Shown piece by piece: positions 1 through 10,796 of a stretch of DNA of 64,000 nucleotides (position 1 is the stretch's first letter; each line of letters begins with the position of its first letter). Below the pieces are notes generated by a model, which saw only the letters and a program-made list of their open reading frames with translations, was not told the origin of the DNA and did not search any database. A program made the translations under genes and the position numbers. The stretch lies in contig JAQWQC010000006.1 of assembly GCA_029245025.1 (NCBI GenBank), positions 620,001 through 684,000 on the forward strand, written 5' to 3'. This DNA comes from Rhodospirillaceae bacterium. Its GTDB lineage: Bacteria > Pseudomonadota > Alphaproteobacteria > Rhodospirillales > Rhodospirillaceae.

Positions 1-1
1 C

Positions 2-607
2 CTTGAAACTGTGGACATTCGGGACTTTGCGAGCGATAAACACCGCTCCGTCGACGACACTCCCTTTGGTGGCGGCGCCGGTATGGTGATGCGGCCAGAC
101 GTTATTGATGCCGCTCTTCATCAGGCCCATTCCGACGGCCGGCCGTTGATATATTTAACCCCGCGTGGACGCCTTTTTGATCAGGCCACGGCGAGGACTT
201 TGGCTAAGGCTGACGGTGTGACCCTGCTTTGTGGACGCTATGAAGGTGTCGACCAGAGGGTGATTGAGGCTTGGGATATGGATGAGGTCAGCGTCGGTGA
301 CTTTGTTCTGTCCGGTGGTGAAGCTGCGGCGATTACGGTTCTCGATGCGGTTGTCCGGCTGCTCCCAGGTGTGATGGGGAGCGCTGATTCTCTAACAGAA
401 GAAAGTTTCGAAACGGGGATCTTGGAATATCCCCACTACACGCGACCAGAAGAATGGAACGGTCGCACGGTGCCCGAAGTTTTACGGTCTGGTCACCACA
501 AAAATATTGAAACCTGGCGTCAGGACCAGGCTGAAACGATAACCCGCGCACGGCGGCCCGACCTTTGGGGCCGACACGTGGCGGCAAACACGAACAAGAA
601 AGGTTGA
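2..607 (+). CDS. trmD: tRNA (guanine-N1)-methyltransferase TrmD, 5' truncated by window edge
   Basis: [29 protein letters not shown] and [12 protein letters not shown]...[12 protein letters not shown] TrmD motifs; frame open to the window start; followed by rplS. Confidence 0.96.
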   Translation, partial: LETVDIRDFASDKHRSVDDTPFGGGAGMVMRPDVIDAALHQAHSDGRPLIYLTPRGRLFDQATARTLAKADGVTLLCGRYEGVDQRVIEAWDMDEVSVGDFVLSGGEAAAITVLDAVVRLLPGVMGSADSLTEESFETGILEYPHYTRPEEWNGRTVPEVLRSGHHKNIETWRQDQAETITRARRPDLWGRHVAANTNKKG

Positions 608-612
608 GGACA

Positions 613-1038
613 ATGAATACGATCCAACAACTCGAGCAGGAGCAAATTGCTCAGCTGACAGAAGGTAAAGAAATCCCGGACTTCACTCCAGGTGACACTG
701 TTCGGGTGCATGTTAAAGTGAAGGAAGGCCAACGCGAACGTGTCCAGGCCTATGAAGGGGTCTGTATCGCTCGCAAGAATTCAGGTCTGAATTCGGCATT
801 CACGGTGCGCAAGATCTCTTTTGGTGAAGGCGTTGAACGTGTGTTCCCGCTTTACGCACCAATCATTGATCACATTGAATTGGTTCGTCACGGCCGTGTC
901 CGTCGCGCCAAGTTGTATTATTTGCGCAGCCGTCGCGGTAAATCTGCTCGTATCGCTGAAGATTCCGCAGCCGTGCAAAAAGAGCGTGAAGCAAACAAGG
1001 CCGCTAAGTCTGCAAAGGCAGACGCAGCTGACGCCTAG
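613..1038 (+). CDS. rplS: 50S ribosomal protein L19
   Basis: [57 protein letters not shown] at 613 (the track's 565 start is too far upstream). Confidence 0.97.
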   Translation: MNTIQQLEQEQIAQLTEGKEIPDFTPGDTVRVHVKVKEGQRERVQAYEGVCIARKNSGLNSAFTVRKISFGEGVERVFPLYAPIIDHIELVRHGRVRRAKLYYLRSRRGKSARIAEDSAAVQKEREANKAAKSAKADAADA

Positions 1039-1080
1039 CGCTAGTCGTTTCGATCAAGTTTCTTTTCTGGGTGCTTTGTT

Positions 1081-2496
1081 ATGACTCAGCCGCGCACATT
1101 GTATGACAAGCTGTGGGATAGCCACGCCGTTCATCAAGACGATGACGGTGCGACCCTCATCTATATTGATCTGCATCTGACCCATGAAGTTACGACGCCA
1201 CAGGCTTATGAAGGCCTACGCATGTCTAACCGCAGGATGCATCGCACAGACAAGACCATCGCTGTGCCCGATCACAACGTGCCGAGTACACCCGACCGAT
1301 TAGAAAAAATCGATGATCCAGAAAGCCGACTGCAGCTGGAAACGCTCAAGCAGAACAGCAAAGACTTTGGTGTCGAGTATATTCCCATGGACGATATTCG
1401 TCAGGGGATAGTTCATATTATTGGACCGGAACAAGGGCTGACTCAGCCCGGTAAAACCATCGTTTGTGGTGATAGTCATACGGCCACACACGGTGCTTTT
1501 GGTGCGTTGGCGTTCGGGATCGGCACCTCCGATGTTGAGCACACTCTGGCCACTCAAACCCTCTCTATGCAGAAGTCAAAGAACATGCTGGTCCGGGTTG
1601 ACGGTAAACTACCTTTGGGCACAACTTCTAAGGATCTTATTCTCGCGATCATTGGTCGCATTGGTACCGCTGGCGGCACCGGCCATGTCATTGAGTACCA
1701 AGGGGAAGCGTTTACCGATCTCTCCATGGAAGGGCGGATGACGGTATGCAACATGACCATCGAAGGTGGTGCCCGCGCCGGGCTTGTCGCGCCCGATGAA
1801 AAAACTTTTGAGTACCTAAAAGGCAAACCACGCTCCCCCAAGAGCACTGCTTGGGAGGCAGCCGTTGAATTTTGGAAGACACTCAAGACCGATGACGGCG
1901 CCAAGTTTGATAAAGAGGTCATCATTAATGCCGACGAGATCATTCCCCATGTGACTTGGGGAACATCGCCGGAAGATGTGTTGCCGATCACTGGCGTTGT
2001 TCCGAACCCAGATAATTTTGACGACCCCAACAAAAAGGCCAGTATTAGCCGTTCTCTTGAATACATGGGTCTAGAGGCTGACACCGCGTTGGACGGCATT
2101 TCCGTCGACAAAGTATTCATCGGGTCGTGTACCAATGGTCGCATTGAAGATCTTCGCGCCGCCGCGGCTGTCGTCGAAGGGCGCAAGGTGGCAGATACCG
2201 TGCAAATGCTTGTCGTGCCTGGCTCTGGTCTTGTGAAGCATCAGGCGGAAGAAGAAGGTCTCAATGAAATTTTTCTCGCTGCCGGGGCAGATTGGCGGGA
2301 ACCAAGCTGCTCGATGTGTCTAGGCATGAACCCCGATATTTTACAGCCAGGTGAGCGTTGCGCGTCGACCTCAAACCGTAATTTTGAAGGCCGACAAGGG
2401 CGGGGCGGACGCACGCACCTGTTGAGCCCAGAAATGGCAGCGGCAGCGGCTGTGACAGGTCATTTGACCGACGTGCGGAAGGTCGTGTCACCGTGA
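1081..2496 (+). CDS. leuC: 3-isopropylmalate dehydratase large subunit
   Basis: LeuC/aconitase motifs ([51 protein letters not shown]). Confidence 0.97.
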   Translation: MTQPRTLYDKLWDSHAVHQDDDGATLIYIDLHLTHEVTTPQAYEGLRMSNRRMHRTDKTIAVPDHNVPSTPDRLEKIDDPESRLQLETLKQNSKDFGVEYIPMDDIRQGIVHIIGPEQGLTQPGKTIVCGDSHTATHGAFGALAFGIGTSDVEHTLATQTLSMQKSKNMLVRVDGKLPLGTTSKDLILAIIGRIGTAGGTGHVIEYQGEAFTDLSMEGRMTVCNMTIEGGARAGLVAPDEKTFEYLKGKPRSPKSTAWEAAVEFWKTLKTDDGAKFDKEVIINADEIIPHVTWGTSPEDVLPITGVVPNPDNFDDPNKKASISRSLEYMGLEADTALDGISVDKVFIGSCTNGRIEDLRAAAAVVEGRKVADTVQMLVVPGSGLVKHQAEEEGLNEIFLAAGADWREPSCSMCLGMNPDILQPGERCASTSNRNFEGRQGRGGRTHLLSPEMAAAAAVTGHLTDVRKVVSP

Positions 2497-2690
2497 AGCG
2501 CGTTCTCGAAATTGCGAATGCAGGGAATACGATCCACGTCGATATTGATGCCCCCTGGCGTAAAGCGGCTGATGACGGCCGTGATGTAAAGGCACACGCA
2601 AAGTTCTCCGGCGCGGCTGATGTGGTAAGTGATATGGGTGTGCTGGCCATTTTGTCGGCAATGGCGCGCGGAAAAGGCAAAAAGGGATAA
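2493..2690 (+). CDS. small conserved-looking hypothetical protein between leuC and leuD
   Basis: GTG start overlapping the leuC stop, ends 4 nt before leuD, 65 aa. Confidence 0.65.
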   Translation: MKRVLEIANAGNTIHVDIDAPWRKAADDGRDVKAHAKFSGAADVVSDMGVLAILSAMARGKGKKG

Positions 2691-2693
2691 GGC

Positions 2694-3296
2694 ATGGAAA
2701 AGTTTTCAGTACTGACAGGTGTTACCGCACCGATGCCTATGGTCAATGTCGATACAGACATGATTATGCCAAAGCAGTTTCTTAAGACGATCAAGCGGAC
2801 CGGACTTGGCATCTCCGTGTTCTACGATATGCGTTATGATGAAACTGAAGCTGAGCGCCCCGAGTTTATTCTCAACCAAGACGCCTACCGCAATTCCAAG
2901 ATTTTGATTGCGGGCCGCAATTTTGGATGCGGGTCGTCGCGAGAGCATGCACCATGGGGCCTTCTGGATTTCGGCTTTCGCTGCATGATTGCCCCCAGCT
3001 TTGCCGACATTTTCTACAACAACTGTTTTAAGAACGGCATTCTCTGCATCACGCTGTCTGAAGAGCAGGTTGAAGCGCTGACCGCCCAAGCTGATGGCAG
3101 CGACTTCACAGTTGATCTGGAGAAAATGGAAATCACAGCGCCCGATGGTTCGGTGACGCCGTTCGACCTAGACCCGACCCGTCGGCACAACATGTTGAAT
3201 GGTCTTGATGACATTGCTCTGACGCTGGAGCGCCTGGATAAAATCAAAGCCTTTGAAGCCAAGCAGCAGGCGGAGCAGCCCTGGCTTTACACGTAA
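2694..3296 (+). CDS. leuD: 3-isopropylmalate dehydratase small subunit
   Basis: [20 protein letters not shown]...[17 protein letters not shown]. Confidence 0.97.
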   Translation: MEKFSVLTGVTAPMPMVNVDTDMIMPKQFLKTIKRTGLGISVFYDMRYDETEAERPEFILNQDAYRNSKILIAGRNFGCGSSREHAPWGLLDFGFRCMIAPSFADIFYNNCFKNGILCITLSEEQVEALTAQADGSDFTVDLEKMEITAPDGSVTPFDLDPTRRHNMLNGLDDIALTLERLDKIKAFEAKQQAEQPWLYT

Positions 3297-3313
3297 GCGC
3301 CACGGGAACTTCC

Positions 3314-4423
3314 ATGACCACTAAGAAAATCCTTGTCCTTGCCGGTGATTGCATCGGCCCTGAAGTGATGGTTCAAGCGCGACGCGTGTTGGATTGGTTC
3401 ATCGAGACTGGTGCCGCCTCGTTTGAGTTTGAAGAAGGCTTGGTCGGCGGAGCATCCTACGATGCCTACGGTACGCCGCTCACGGACGAGACGACGGAAT
3501 TGGCAAAGGCTGCGGATGCGGTGCTGTTTGGGTCCATCGGTGGCCCGAAATGGGATGGCGTCGACTACGATGTGCGCCCGGAGAACGGGCTGCTCCGTCT
3601 TCGTAAGGCAATGGGTCTGTTTGCCAACTTGCGTCCGGCTATCGTTTTTGATGCGCTTGCAGGTGCGTCTTCTCTTAAGACCGATCTGGTGAGTGGGTTG
3701 GACATCATGATTGTCCGGGAGCTGATCGGCGGCATCTATTTTGGCGAGCCTCGAGGCATCGAAGAGCTGCCCAACGGTCATCAACGCGGCTACAATACGC
3801 AGTCCTACGCCACAGACGAAGTGCTTCGCATCGCCCATGTAGCTTTTGATCTCGCACGCAAGCGTGACCGACGGGTGTGTTCCGTCGACAAAGCAAACGT
3901 GATGGAAAGTGGAGTAGTCTGGCGAGACGTGACCACCACGTTGCGCGATGATTCTTATACGGACGTCGAGCTCAGCCACATGTTCGTCGACAACTGTGCC
4001 ATGCAATTGGTGCGGACACCCAAACAGTTTGACGTCATCCTGACTGATAATCTGTTTGGGGATATTCTTTCTGATCTTGCGGCCATGTTGACGGGATCAC
4101 TCGGGATGCTGCCATCGGCAAGTTTTGGTGCCGCTGATGAAGACGGTCGCCAACCCGCACTTTATGAGCCGGTTCATGGGTCGGCGCCAGATATCGCCGG
4201 ACAGAACATTGGCAACCCTCTCGCACAAATTCTCTCCACGTCCATGATGCTGCGTTATTCCTTTAATATGGCGACAGAGGCAGACTTGGTGGAGAACGCT
4301 GTTGAAGCTGTTCTGAGTAAAAATATCCGTACTGGGGACATAGCCGCAGATGGCGTGGCGGCCGTCGGCACTATCGAAATTGGTGACGCGGTGTTGGCGG
4401 AAATGGCGGCACTCGCCGGTTAG
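3314..4423 (+). CDS. leuB: 3-isopropylmalate dehydrogenase
   Basis: IPMDH motifs ([53 protein letters not shown]). Confidence 0.96.
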   Translation: MTTKKILVLAGDCIGPEVMVQARRVLDWFIETGAASFEFEEGLVGGASYDAYGTPLTDETTELAKAADAVLFGSIGGPKWDGVDYDVRPENGLLRLRKAMGLFANLRPAIVFDALAGASSLKTDLVSGLDIMIVRELIGGIYFGEPRGIEELPNGHQRGYNTQSYATDEVLRIAHVAFDLARKRDRRVCSVDKANVMESGVVWRDVTTTLRDDSYTDVELSHMFVDNCAMQLVRTPKQFDVILTDNLFGDILSDLAAMLTGSLGMLPSASFGAADEDGRQPALYEPVHGSAPDIAGQNIGNPLAQILSTSMMLRYSFNMATEADLVENAVEAVLSKNIRTGDIAADGVAAVGTIEIGDAVLAEMAALAG

Positions 4424-4746
4424 GTGATCCCGGCTTTTTTAAGGTGCGGTCCTAAGCGGCCAGTTATCCATAGCCCAAACGTGCGGAAATCACTGACTAA
4501 AGACCACAAAGGGTAGGTAAGGGTCGCCGGGCGATTTTTCTCAATAAAGAAATGCTCGATCCAGGCAAAACTGTATCCAGCCAAAGGGATGAAAAACAGC
4601 AGTCCTGGCTCAAATGTCACCCCGAGAATGAGGTAGGCCAGGGCACCGACAGCCCCAAGATAATGTAAAGCCCGGAATGCAGGCTTCCTGTGTTCTTTAA
4701 GGTAGTACGACCAAAAAGCGGAGTATGTGGTCAGGCTCTTGGCCAT
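4420..4746 (-). CDS. DUF962/Mpo1-like family membrane protein
   Basis: [26 protein letters not shown]...[31 protein letters not shown]; start placed at MAKSLTTYS. Confidence 0.8.
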   Translation of the reverse strand: MAKSLTTYSAFWSYYLKEHRKPAFRALHYLGAVGALAYLILGVTFEPGLLFFIPLAGYSFAWIEHFFIEKNRPATLTYPLWSLVSDFRTFGLWITGRLGPHLKKAGIT

Positions 4747-4878
4747 ATTCTGCAATCCTGTCTGTCGCCCGTGCTGCCGCAGCAGTCCGAGTTTCTTGTG
4801 TTTCAAGAGCGTTGGCGGTATTGAAGCGCCCCAAACGCACGCCCCGCTCTTAGAAAATCAAACCACGGGGCGACAACA

Positions 4879-5955
4879 GTGAGCAAGACAATGTTAGACG
4901 ATCCGAACAAACGCGAGAATGGTGCGGGCTATACGGTTGCTGTGGTGGGCGCCACTGGCAACGTCGGGCGCGAGGTTCTCAATACGTTATGGGAGCGTCA
5001 ATTTCCCGCGGGCAAGATCATTGCTCTCGCATCAGCGCGGTCTGTCGGTGCCGAGGTCTCCTATGGTGAAGACGAGGTTCTGACGGTTCAGAATCTGGCT
5101 GAATTTGATTTTTCCGGTGTGGATATTGTTTTGTCATCACCGGGGGCAAAGGTCTCTGCCGAGTTCAGCCCCAAGGCTGCAGCGGCCGGGGCGGTGGTTA
5201 TCGACAATACGTCTCATTTCCGTATGGATCCCGATGTTCCTTTAATCGTACCCGAGGTCAATGCGAAAGCGATCGCCGGGTATACGAAAAAAGGCATCAT
5301 CGCCAATCCCAATTGCTCGACCATTCAGATGGTTGTCGCGCTGAAGCCGTTACATGAGGCGTTCGGAATTACGCGTGTTGTGGTGTCGACCTATCAGTCG
5401 ACGTCTGGCGCGGGCAAAGACGCTATGGACGAATTGTTCAACCAGACCAAAGGCATCTACGTCAATCAACCGTCGTCGGAAAGCCAAGAGGTTTTTCCAA
5501 AGCAGATCGCATTCAACGTGATCCCGCATATCGACAAGTTCATGGATGATGGCGCCACCAAAGAAGAGTGGAAAATGATGGTCGAGACCAAGAAAATTCT
5601 CGATCCCAAAATCAAAGTGCATGCGAATTGTGCGCGGGTACCGACGTTTATTGGTCATGCCGAATACGTGAATATCGAAACCGAAAAGCCGGTTGAAGAT
5701 GCGGAAGCGCGTGCTGTTCTTAAGAAGGCAGCGGGCGTCACGGTGGTCGACCATCGTCTGAACGAAGGTTATGTCACTCCCGCTGAAGTCCCAGGTGAAG
5801 ATGCGGTGTATCTTTCCCGTATTCGGGCAGATGCAACTGTGGATAACGGTTTGTCGTTCTGGTGTGTTTCAGACAACCTGCGCAAAGGCGCGGCCTTGAA
5901 TGCGGTGCAAATCGCTGAGGTCTTGGTCCGTGATCACCTGAGCGTTTCTGGCTGA
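4879..5955 (+). CDS. asd: aspartate-semialdehyde dehydrogenase
   Basis: VAVVGATGNVGREVLNTLWER...IANPNCSTIQMVVALKPLH. Confidence 0.96.
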   Translation: MSKTMLDDPNKRENGAGYTVAVVGATGNVGREVLNTLWERQFPAGKIIALASARSVGAEVSYGEDEVLTVQNLAEFDFSGVDIVLSSPGAKVSAEFSPKAAAAGAVVIDNTSHFRMDPDVPLIVPEVNAKAIAGYTKKGIIANPNCSTIQMVVALKPLHEAFGITRVVVSTYQSTSGAGKDAMDELFNQTKGIYVNQPSSESQEVFPKQIAFNVIPHIDKFMDDGATKEEWKMMVETKKILDPKIKVHANCARVPTFIGHAEYVNIETEKPVEDAEARAVLKKAAGVTVVDHRLNEGYVTPAEVPGEDAVYLSRIRADATVDNGLSFWCVSDNLRKGAALNAVQIAEVLVRDHLSVSG

Positions 5956-5963
5956 TCTTTAGC

Positions 5964-6428
5964 CTAGGGCGACCCTTGCCAATAACGACAGTCCAAAAGC
6001 CAAAAATAGGCTTTGGTTTTAACAAAGCCACGCGGCTGCTCGATGATCGCCCTTATTCGACTGCACAGAGATCGTGGCGATACGGGCTTCAATAGATACT
6101 CGTTAATCCCCGAATCCCGCGCTGACGCGGTTCGGCCGCGTTCCGAAAATCCGGTCGGCATGTACTTGAGTTTGTCATTATTGGATTGGCGCATGGTCTT
6201 CGCCATTTCGACGCCGCTCATTGGCTCCATAGCCCAATCGGTAATCACAATATCAGGTTCAACTTCGGCGGCGACTTTTAGTTTCTCACCACCGTCCGAG
6301 GCATCCAGAATGTTGCGCCCACCCAAAGCAAAAAGAATCGTTCGAACCAACGACCGTATTTAGGCATGGTCGTCAACCACGAGAAATTGAAGGTTTGTGA
6401 GACCAGGGTCGCCCCCAGGGATGGACAT
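5964..6428 (-). pseudogene. CheY-like response regulator receiver domain with in-frame TAA
   Basis: Reverse strand reads MSIPGGDPGLTNLQFLVVDDHA*IRSLVRTILFALGGRNILDASDGGE...PDIVITDWAMEPMSG...INEYLLKPVSPRSL; TAA at 6360-6362, both sides in the same frame. Confidence 0.8.
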
Positions 6429-6571
6429 ATAGGAAGCAACCTCAACTGAGATGCAGTCTTATGGTGCATTCTATAACGAGCCGCCTTTGGTCACTAGCCG
6501 TGCCTTGTCTGGCTCTCGGCACGACGGTATACCGGCGCTACGCCAAGATGCGCGACCAAGGAGCTTTGAAG

Positions 6572-7459
6572 ATGTCCGCAGTTGATCGACCTCGCCGCAG
6601 CGCGCTTTATATGCCGGCATCTAATGCACGCGCTATTGAGAAAGCTAAAAACCTTCTCGCCGATATGTTGATTTTCGATCTTGAGGATGCGGTCGCGCCA
6701 GATGCCAAGGTAGCTGCGAGAGATGCCGCGGTGGCGGCGGTAAATTCTGGGGGCTATGGCCAGAGAGAACTGCTTATTCGGGTCAACGGCCTGGACACGT
6801 TTTGGGCGGAGGATGATCTGAAGGCCGTCGCGACATCGAACGCGAATGGTGTGGTTGTACCCAAAGTATCAAGTGCTGAAGATGTTGCTCAAATAGACGC
6901 CATCTTGACTGCCGCCGGCGCCGATACAGACTTTCCGGTCTGGGCGATGATGGAAACGCCGCGCAGTATTCTTTCGGCGGATGCCATTGCACAGGCTTCA
7001 CCTCGGCTCTCAGGGTTGTGTATTGGCACAGCAGATCTTTCGAAAGAGCTGCAATGTGCGCATCCTGCTGACCGCGCGCCAATGCTGGTTTCGCTTCAAC
7101 TAGTCATCCTTGCGGCACGTGCCAACGACCTTGTTGTCCTGGATGGTGTGCATGTAGAGCTCAACGAAGCTGAGGGATTCGAAGCGGCCTGTCGTCAAGG
7201 GCGTGATCTGGGCTTTGATGGGAAGACACTCATTCACCCAAACCAGATTGATGGCGCAAACACGGCCTATGCACCCAGCGCTGAGGAGGTTGAAGATGCT
7301 CACCGACTCATTGCGGCTCATGAGGACGCCGAGGCCAAAGGGGCTGGTGTCACAACATTGGATGGTCGTTTGGTAGAGGTGTTGCATGTGGCCGAAGCGA
7401 AACGTCTTTTAGCTAAAGCAGAAATGATCGCCGCCCTATCTCAAAGCACGGGTGCCTAG
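6572..7459 (+). CDS. HpcH/HpaI aldolase / CitE-like CoA ester lyase
   Basis: RRSALYMPASNARAIEKAKNLLADMLIFDLEDAVAPDAK...KTLIHPNQI; start placed at MSAVDRP. Confidence 0.88.
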   Translation: MSAVDRPRRSALYMPASNARAIEKAKNLLADMLIFDLEDAVAPDAKVAARDAAVAAVNSGGYGQRELLIRVNGLDTFWAEDDLKAVATSNANGVVVPKVSSAEDVAQIDAILTAAGADTDFPVWAMMETPRSILSADAIAQASPRLSGLCIGTADLSKELQCAHPADRAPMLVSLQLVILAARANDLVVLDGVHVELNEAEGFEAACRQGRDLGFDGKTLIHPNQIDGANTAYAPSAEEVEDAHRLIAAHEDAEAKGAGVTTLDGRLVEVLHVAEAKRLLAKAEMIAALSQSTGA

Positions 7460-7463
7460 CGTG

Positions 7464-8480
7464 ATGCTCAAGCTTAGCGTTCTTGATCAAACACCCATTC
7501 GTTCCGGCGGTACGGCTGTGGAGGCGATTGATGAAACGCTCAAGTTGGCGCGCGTAACAGAAGAGCTTGGGTATCACCGCTACTGGCTGGCCGAACACCA
7601 CGGTACGGAAGGTTTGGCAGGGTGCTCGCCGGAAATTCTTATTGCCCGGGTTGCAGCGGTGACATCACGTATTCGCGTCGGCTCCGGCGGCGTCATGCTC
7701 AGCCACTATAGCCCCCTCAAGGTGGCGGAGAACTTTTCGCTGTTGGCAACGATGTATCCCGATCGCATTGATGTCGGGCTTGGTCGAGCGCCGGGCGGCG
7801 ACCAACTGACGACCTTGGGAATGGCCTATGGGTCAAAAATCGGGGTCGAGTACTACCCGACCAAGATCGTCGACTTGAAAGCGTTCTTGAATGGCACAGA
7901 GTTGGCAAACCAGGCTCTTTCCCGGGTCAAGATCACACCCAAACCTGAGGTGCCGCCCGAAATGTGGTTGCTTGGGTCGTCCGGCGAAAGCGCAAAGCTC
8001 GCTGCCATGTTTGGTCTGCCCTATTCGTTCGCACACTTTATCCATCCAGAAGGGGCCGAAGACATACTCAAGCTCTATCGGGATAACTTTGAGCCATCAG
8101 ATATTTTGTCTGAACCCCGCGCCAATATGTGCGTTGGTGTGGTTTGTGCCGAAACGCAAGAAGAAGCGGATCATCTGGCACTCAGTCGTAAGCTCTGGCG
8201 CTTGCAATTGACCAAGGGTGAACTTGGGCCCTATCCCACGCCAGAAGAAGCCGAGGCTTATCCGTATACGGAGCGGGAGCGAAGCATAGCCGATTCCGCC
8301 AATCGCACTGGCTTGGTCGGTCCGCCCGGCAAGATCAAATACGAAATAGAAAACCTCGCGGCCAATTGTGGAATTGACGAAATGATGGTGGTGACCATTA
8401 CCCACGACTTTGAAGCCCGCAAGAAATCATACGCACTAGTGTCAGACGCTTTTGGCCTAGCCCAAACTGCCGCCGCCTAA
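7464..8480 (+). CDS. luciferase-like (LLM class) flavin-dependent oxidoreductase
   Basis: LSVLDQTPIRSGGTAVEAIDETLKLARVTEELGYHRYWLAEHHGTEGLAGCSPEILIARVAA. Confidence 0.9.
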   Translation: MLKLSVLDQTPIRSGGTAVEAIDETLKLARVTEELGYHRYWLAEHHGTEGLAGCSPEILIARVAAVTSRIRVGSGGVMLSHYSPLKVAENFSLLATMYPDRIDVGLGRAPGGDQLTTLGMAYGSKIGVEYYPTKIVDLKAFLNGTELANQALSRVKITPKPEVPPEMWLLGSSGESAKLAAMFGLPYSFAHFIHPEGAEDILKLYRDNFEPSDILSEPRANMCVGVVCAETQEEADHLALSRKLWRLQLTKGELGPYPTPEEAEAYPYTERERSIADSANRTGLVGPPGKIKYEIENLAANCGIDEMMVVTITHDFEARKKSYALVSDAFGLAQTAAA

Positions 8481-8496
8481 AAGATAGGAGCATACA

Positions 8497-9012
8497 ATGC
8501 CCAACTTTAGCCCCATGATCCGCGCCGCTTTGATGGTCTCCGACTTGGACGTCAGTCGCGCATTTTATGAAGATGTTCTTGGACTCGATGATGTCTTTGT
8601 TGAAGGCGAAATGAGCGAGGGTAACATCGCTGACGTTCTCGCCGTGCCTAATTCAACCCACACCCGGGCGGCCATTCTCAAACGTTCCGGTCAACCGGAC
8701 TACGGCATGTTGGGTTTGTTTGAACTAACCAATCCACAGCCGACGCCTATCACGCGTGAAAACACGGGAATGAACCGCGGCGAAGTTTGCATCGTGTTTT
8801 ATTGCGATGATCTTGATGTGGTGACCGCCAAACTTGCGGCCGGAGGCCACACGATAGTTAGCCCGGCTGCGCCGTTGCGTATTCGGGGCTTCGTCAAACA
8901 GCGTGAAATGATTTTCAGAGACCCCGACGGCGTTTTGGTCAACTTGATTGAGTGGGACCCGGCACGAGAAGACAAACCAGAAAAATGGGCTGGCGTTCCA
9001 GAGGACGCTTAA
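8497..9012 (+). CDS. VOC family (glyoxalase/bleomycin-resistance-like) protein
   Basis: MIRAALMVSDLDVSRAFYEDVLGL...REMIFRDPDGVLVNLIEW. Confidence 0.85.
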   Translation: MPNFSPMIRAALMVSDLDVSRAFYEDVLGLDDVFVEGEMSEGNIADVLAVPNSTHTRAAILKRSGQPDYGMLGLFELTNPQPTPITRENTGMNRGEVCIVFYCDDLDVVTAKLAAGGHTIVSPAAPLRIRGFVKQREMIFRDPDGVLVNLIEWDPAREDKPEKWAGVPEDA

Positions 9013-10400
9013 GGGTTTGTATTATCGGTGTCTTGTCTCAAACGTCGCAGACTATCTTCGTCCAAGTTATAAGCCTTTAGAATCACCAACCCAGCCAGCA
9101 TCAAGACAACAGGCACGGCTGAAAACGCGATCAGAATTCCACCCAGCGCCGATTCTGTCTGTTCCACCGGCACGCCGCCGGTGGATTCAACAAATCCCAT
9201 AATCGACAATACTAGTCCGACAACCAGCGCGCCCATGGCGTTCCCGGCTTTCTCGATGGCCATCCAAAAGCCAGAGAACACACCTTCGCGCCGGAGGCCT
9301 GTCTTGATCCGATCGTATTCAATGGTATCCGGCAGCATGGCCACTGCGGTCATGAGCATGCCCGTGTTGGTTAGTCCGACGAAGATGCCCCGCAACACAA
9401 CCATGAAATCTTGACCCGGCGCAGCCGTCAGCCAAGACAAGACCGTGGCGCAATAGGCGAAGGTTGAAATGTAATAGGTCGGTTTCTTGCCGATCCGACC
9501 GGCCAACCAAGTCCACGCAGGTATGGCGATGAAGGCAGCCAGTGTCATATAGAAAGCCAGGTCGAAGAACAGGCCAGCAGATCCAAGAATAATGTAGCTG
9601 AACATGTACGGCAGCCCGGCATACACACAACTGGCAGCGATCCAATAAAGCGTCACTGCTGCGGCAATCACGAGATAAGGCTTGTTGTCCAGAGCTGTCC
9701 GTATTTGTTCACGTAACGGCATTTGTGGTGTATCGACGGACTCCGTAGGCCCGTTCCGGGCGGCAAAGAAGGGCGATAGCATCGTGATCATGCAGGTGGC
9801 GCTGAGTACGGCGCCCATAAATGTATAGCCCGCCAAGCCACCGCCACCCCATTCAACCAGATATCGAATCAAGCCAATCCCAACCAATATGCCAATGGAT
9901 TGAAAGGCCATGCGGTAGGCCATGATGGTTGTTCGGTCTTTATAGCCGGGCGCAAGCTCGCCAGCCTTGGCGAGATATGGGACAGAAAAGATTGAGAACG
10001 CCGTCGAAACCATGGTGAACATCACCGTCATGTAGATGAAGCGCTCGGTCACGGTATCGAAAGCAGGAACATCAAACAAAAAATAGAATCCGACGCCACA
10101 GCCTAGGGCGCCTGCAAGGATATAAGGCCGCCGCCGTCCCCAACGGCTGTTGGTGTGGTCAGAAATCCGTCCCATCAACGGATCAAAGACAATCACCCAT
10201 AACTTGGGAATAAATACGGCAAGGCCTGCAAGCGCCGGCGGAATCGCCAGCATATCGGTCATGAAGAAAAGAAGTATAAGCGCAGGCGTATTGGCCAGGA
10301 TCGACCCACCAACTTGGCCGATACCAAAGCCTAATTGAAATGGGACAGAAAGCTTTGGTCCTGAAGCATTAGAGTCCGGCGCGTGAGTTTGATCCATCAC
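9009..10400 (-). CDS. MFS transporter, GPH/MelB-like
   Basis: ~12 hydrophobic segments; FDPLMGRISDHTNSRWGRRRPYIL motif. Confidence 0.88.
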   Translation of the reverse strand: MMDQTHAPDSNASGPKLSVPFQLGFGIGQVGGSILANTPALILLFFMTDMLAIPPALAGLAVFIPKLWVIVFDPLMGRISDHTNSRWGRRRPYILAGALGCGVGFYFLFDVPAFDTVTERFIYMTVMFTMVSTAFSIFSVPYLAKAGELAPGYKDRTTIMAYRMAFQSIGILVGIGLIRYLVEWGGGGLAGYTFMGAVLSATCMITMLSPFFAARNGPTESVDTPQMPLREQIRTALDNKPYLVIAAAVTLYWIAASCVYAGLPYMFSYIILGSAGLFFDLAFYMTLAAFIAIPAWTWLAGRIGKKPTYYISTFAYCATVLSWLTAAPGQDFMVVLRGIFVGLTNTGMLMTAVAMLPDTIEYDRIKTGLRREGVFSGFWMAIEKAGNAMGALVVGLVLSIMGFVESTGGVPVEQTESALGGILIAFSAVPVVLMLAGLVILKAYNLDEDSLRRLRQDTDNTNP

Positions 10401-10439
10401 CGGAATTCCATTCGTTATTATCGACGTTTAAAGGCGCAG

Positions 10440-10796
10440 CTACGGCAGAGATGGCGCTGGCGGCTCTTCTTCCGGTTCTGCTGCGAGAGACTCTGCCTCT
10501 TCACGCAAGGTGAAGAAAATACGGTCAATGAAGCCCTGCTTCTCGGCATCCAACGCGGCGCTTTGTTCGTCTGTAAAGGTGTGGCCCTCTACGTCGTCCG
10601 GCAAGACAACGCCTTTCTCAGCTGCAACGGATTCGAGCGCCGCTTGGCGTTCTTTAATAACCCACATTTCTTGGGCCAGTCCCATGCAAATGGCAACCAA
10701 TTCATCGACACCTTGGGCGCCGAAGAAACGCATCCGCTTGCCCTTAACGCTGTACCGTAGCGGTGTGCTTTCTGGATTTACTGAATGGTCTGCCAT
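10440..10796 (-). CDS. hypothetical protein
   Basis: ORF MADHSVNPESTPLRYSVKGKRMRFF...; start abuts the upstream methyltransferase stop (probable translational coupling). Confidence 0.6.
   Translation of the reverse strand: MADHSVNPESTPLRYSVKGKRMRFFGAQGVDELVAICMGLAQEMWVIKERQAALESVAAEKGVVLPDDVEGHTFTDEQSAALDAEKQGFIDRIFFTLREEAESLAAEPEEEPPAPSLP

Noticed and set aside
1554-2186. 210-aa minus-strand ORF inside leuC
   Set aside because: Antisense shadow of a strongly conserved CDS; low-complexity composition and no family signal
3287-4006. 239-aa minus-strand ORF antisense to leuB
   Set aside because: Shadow ORF opposite leuB with no recognisable domain
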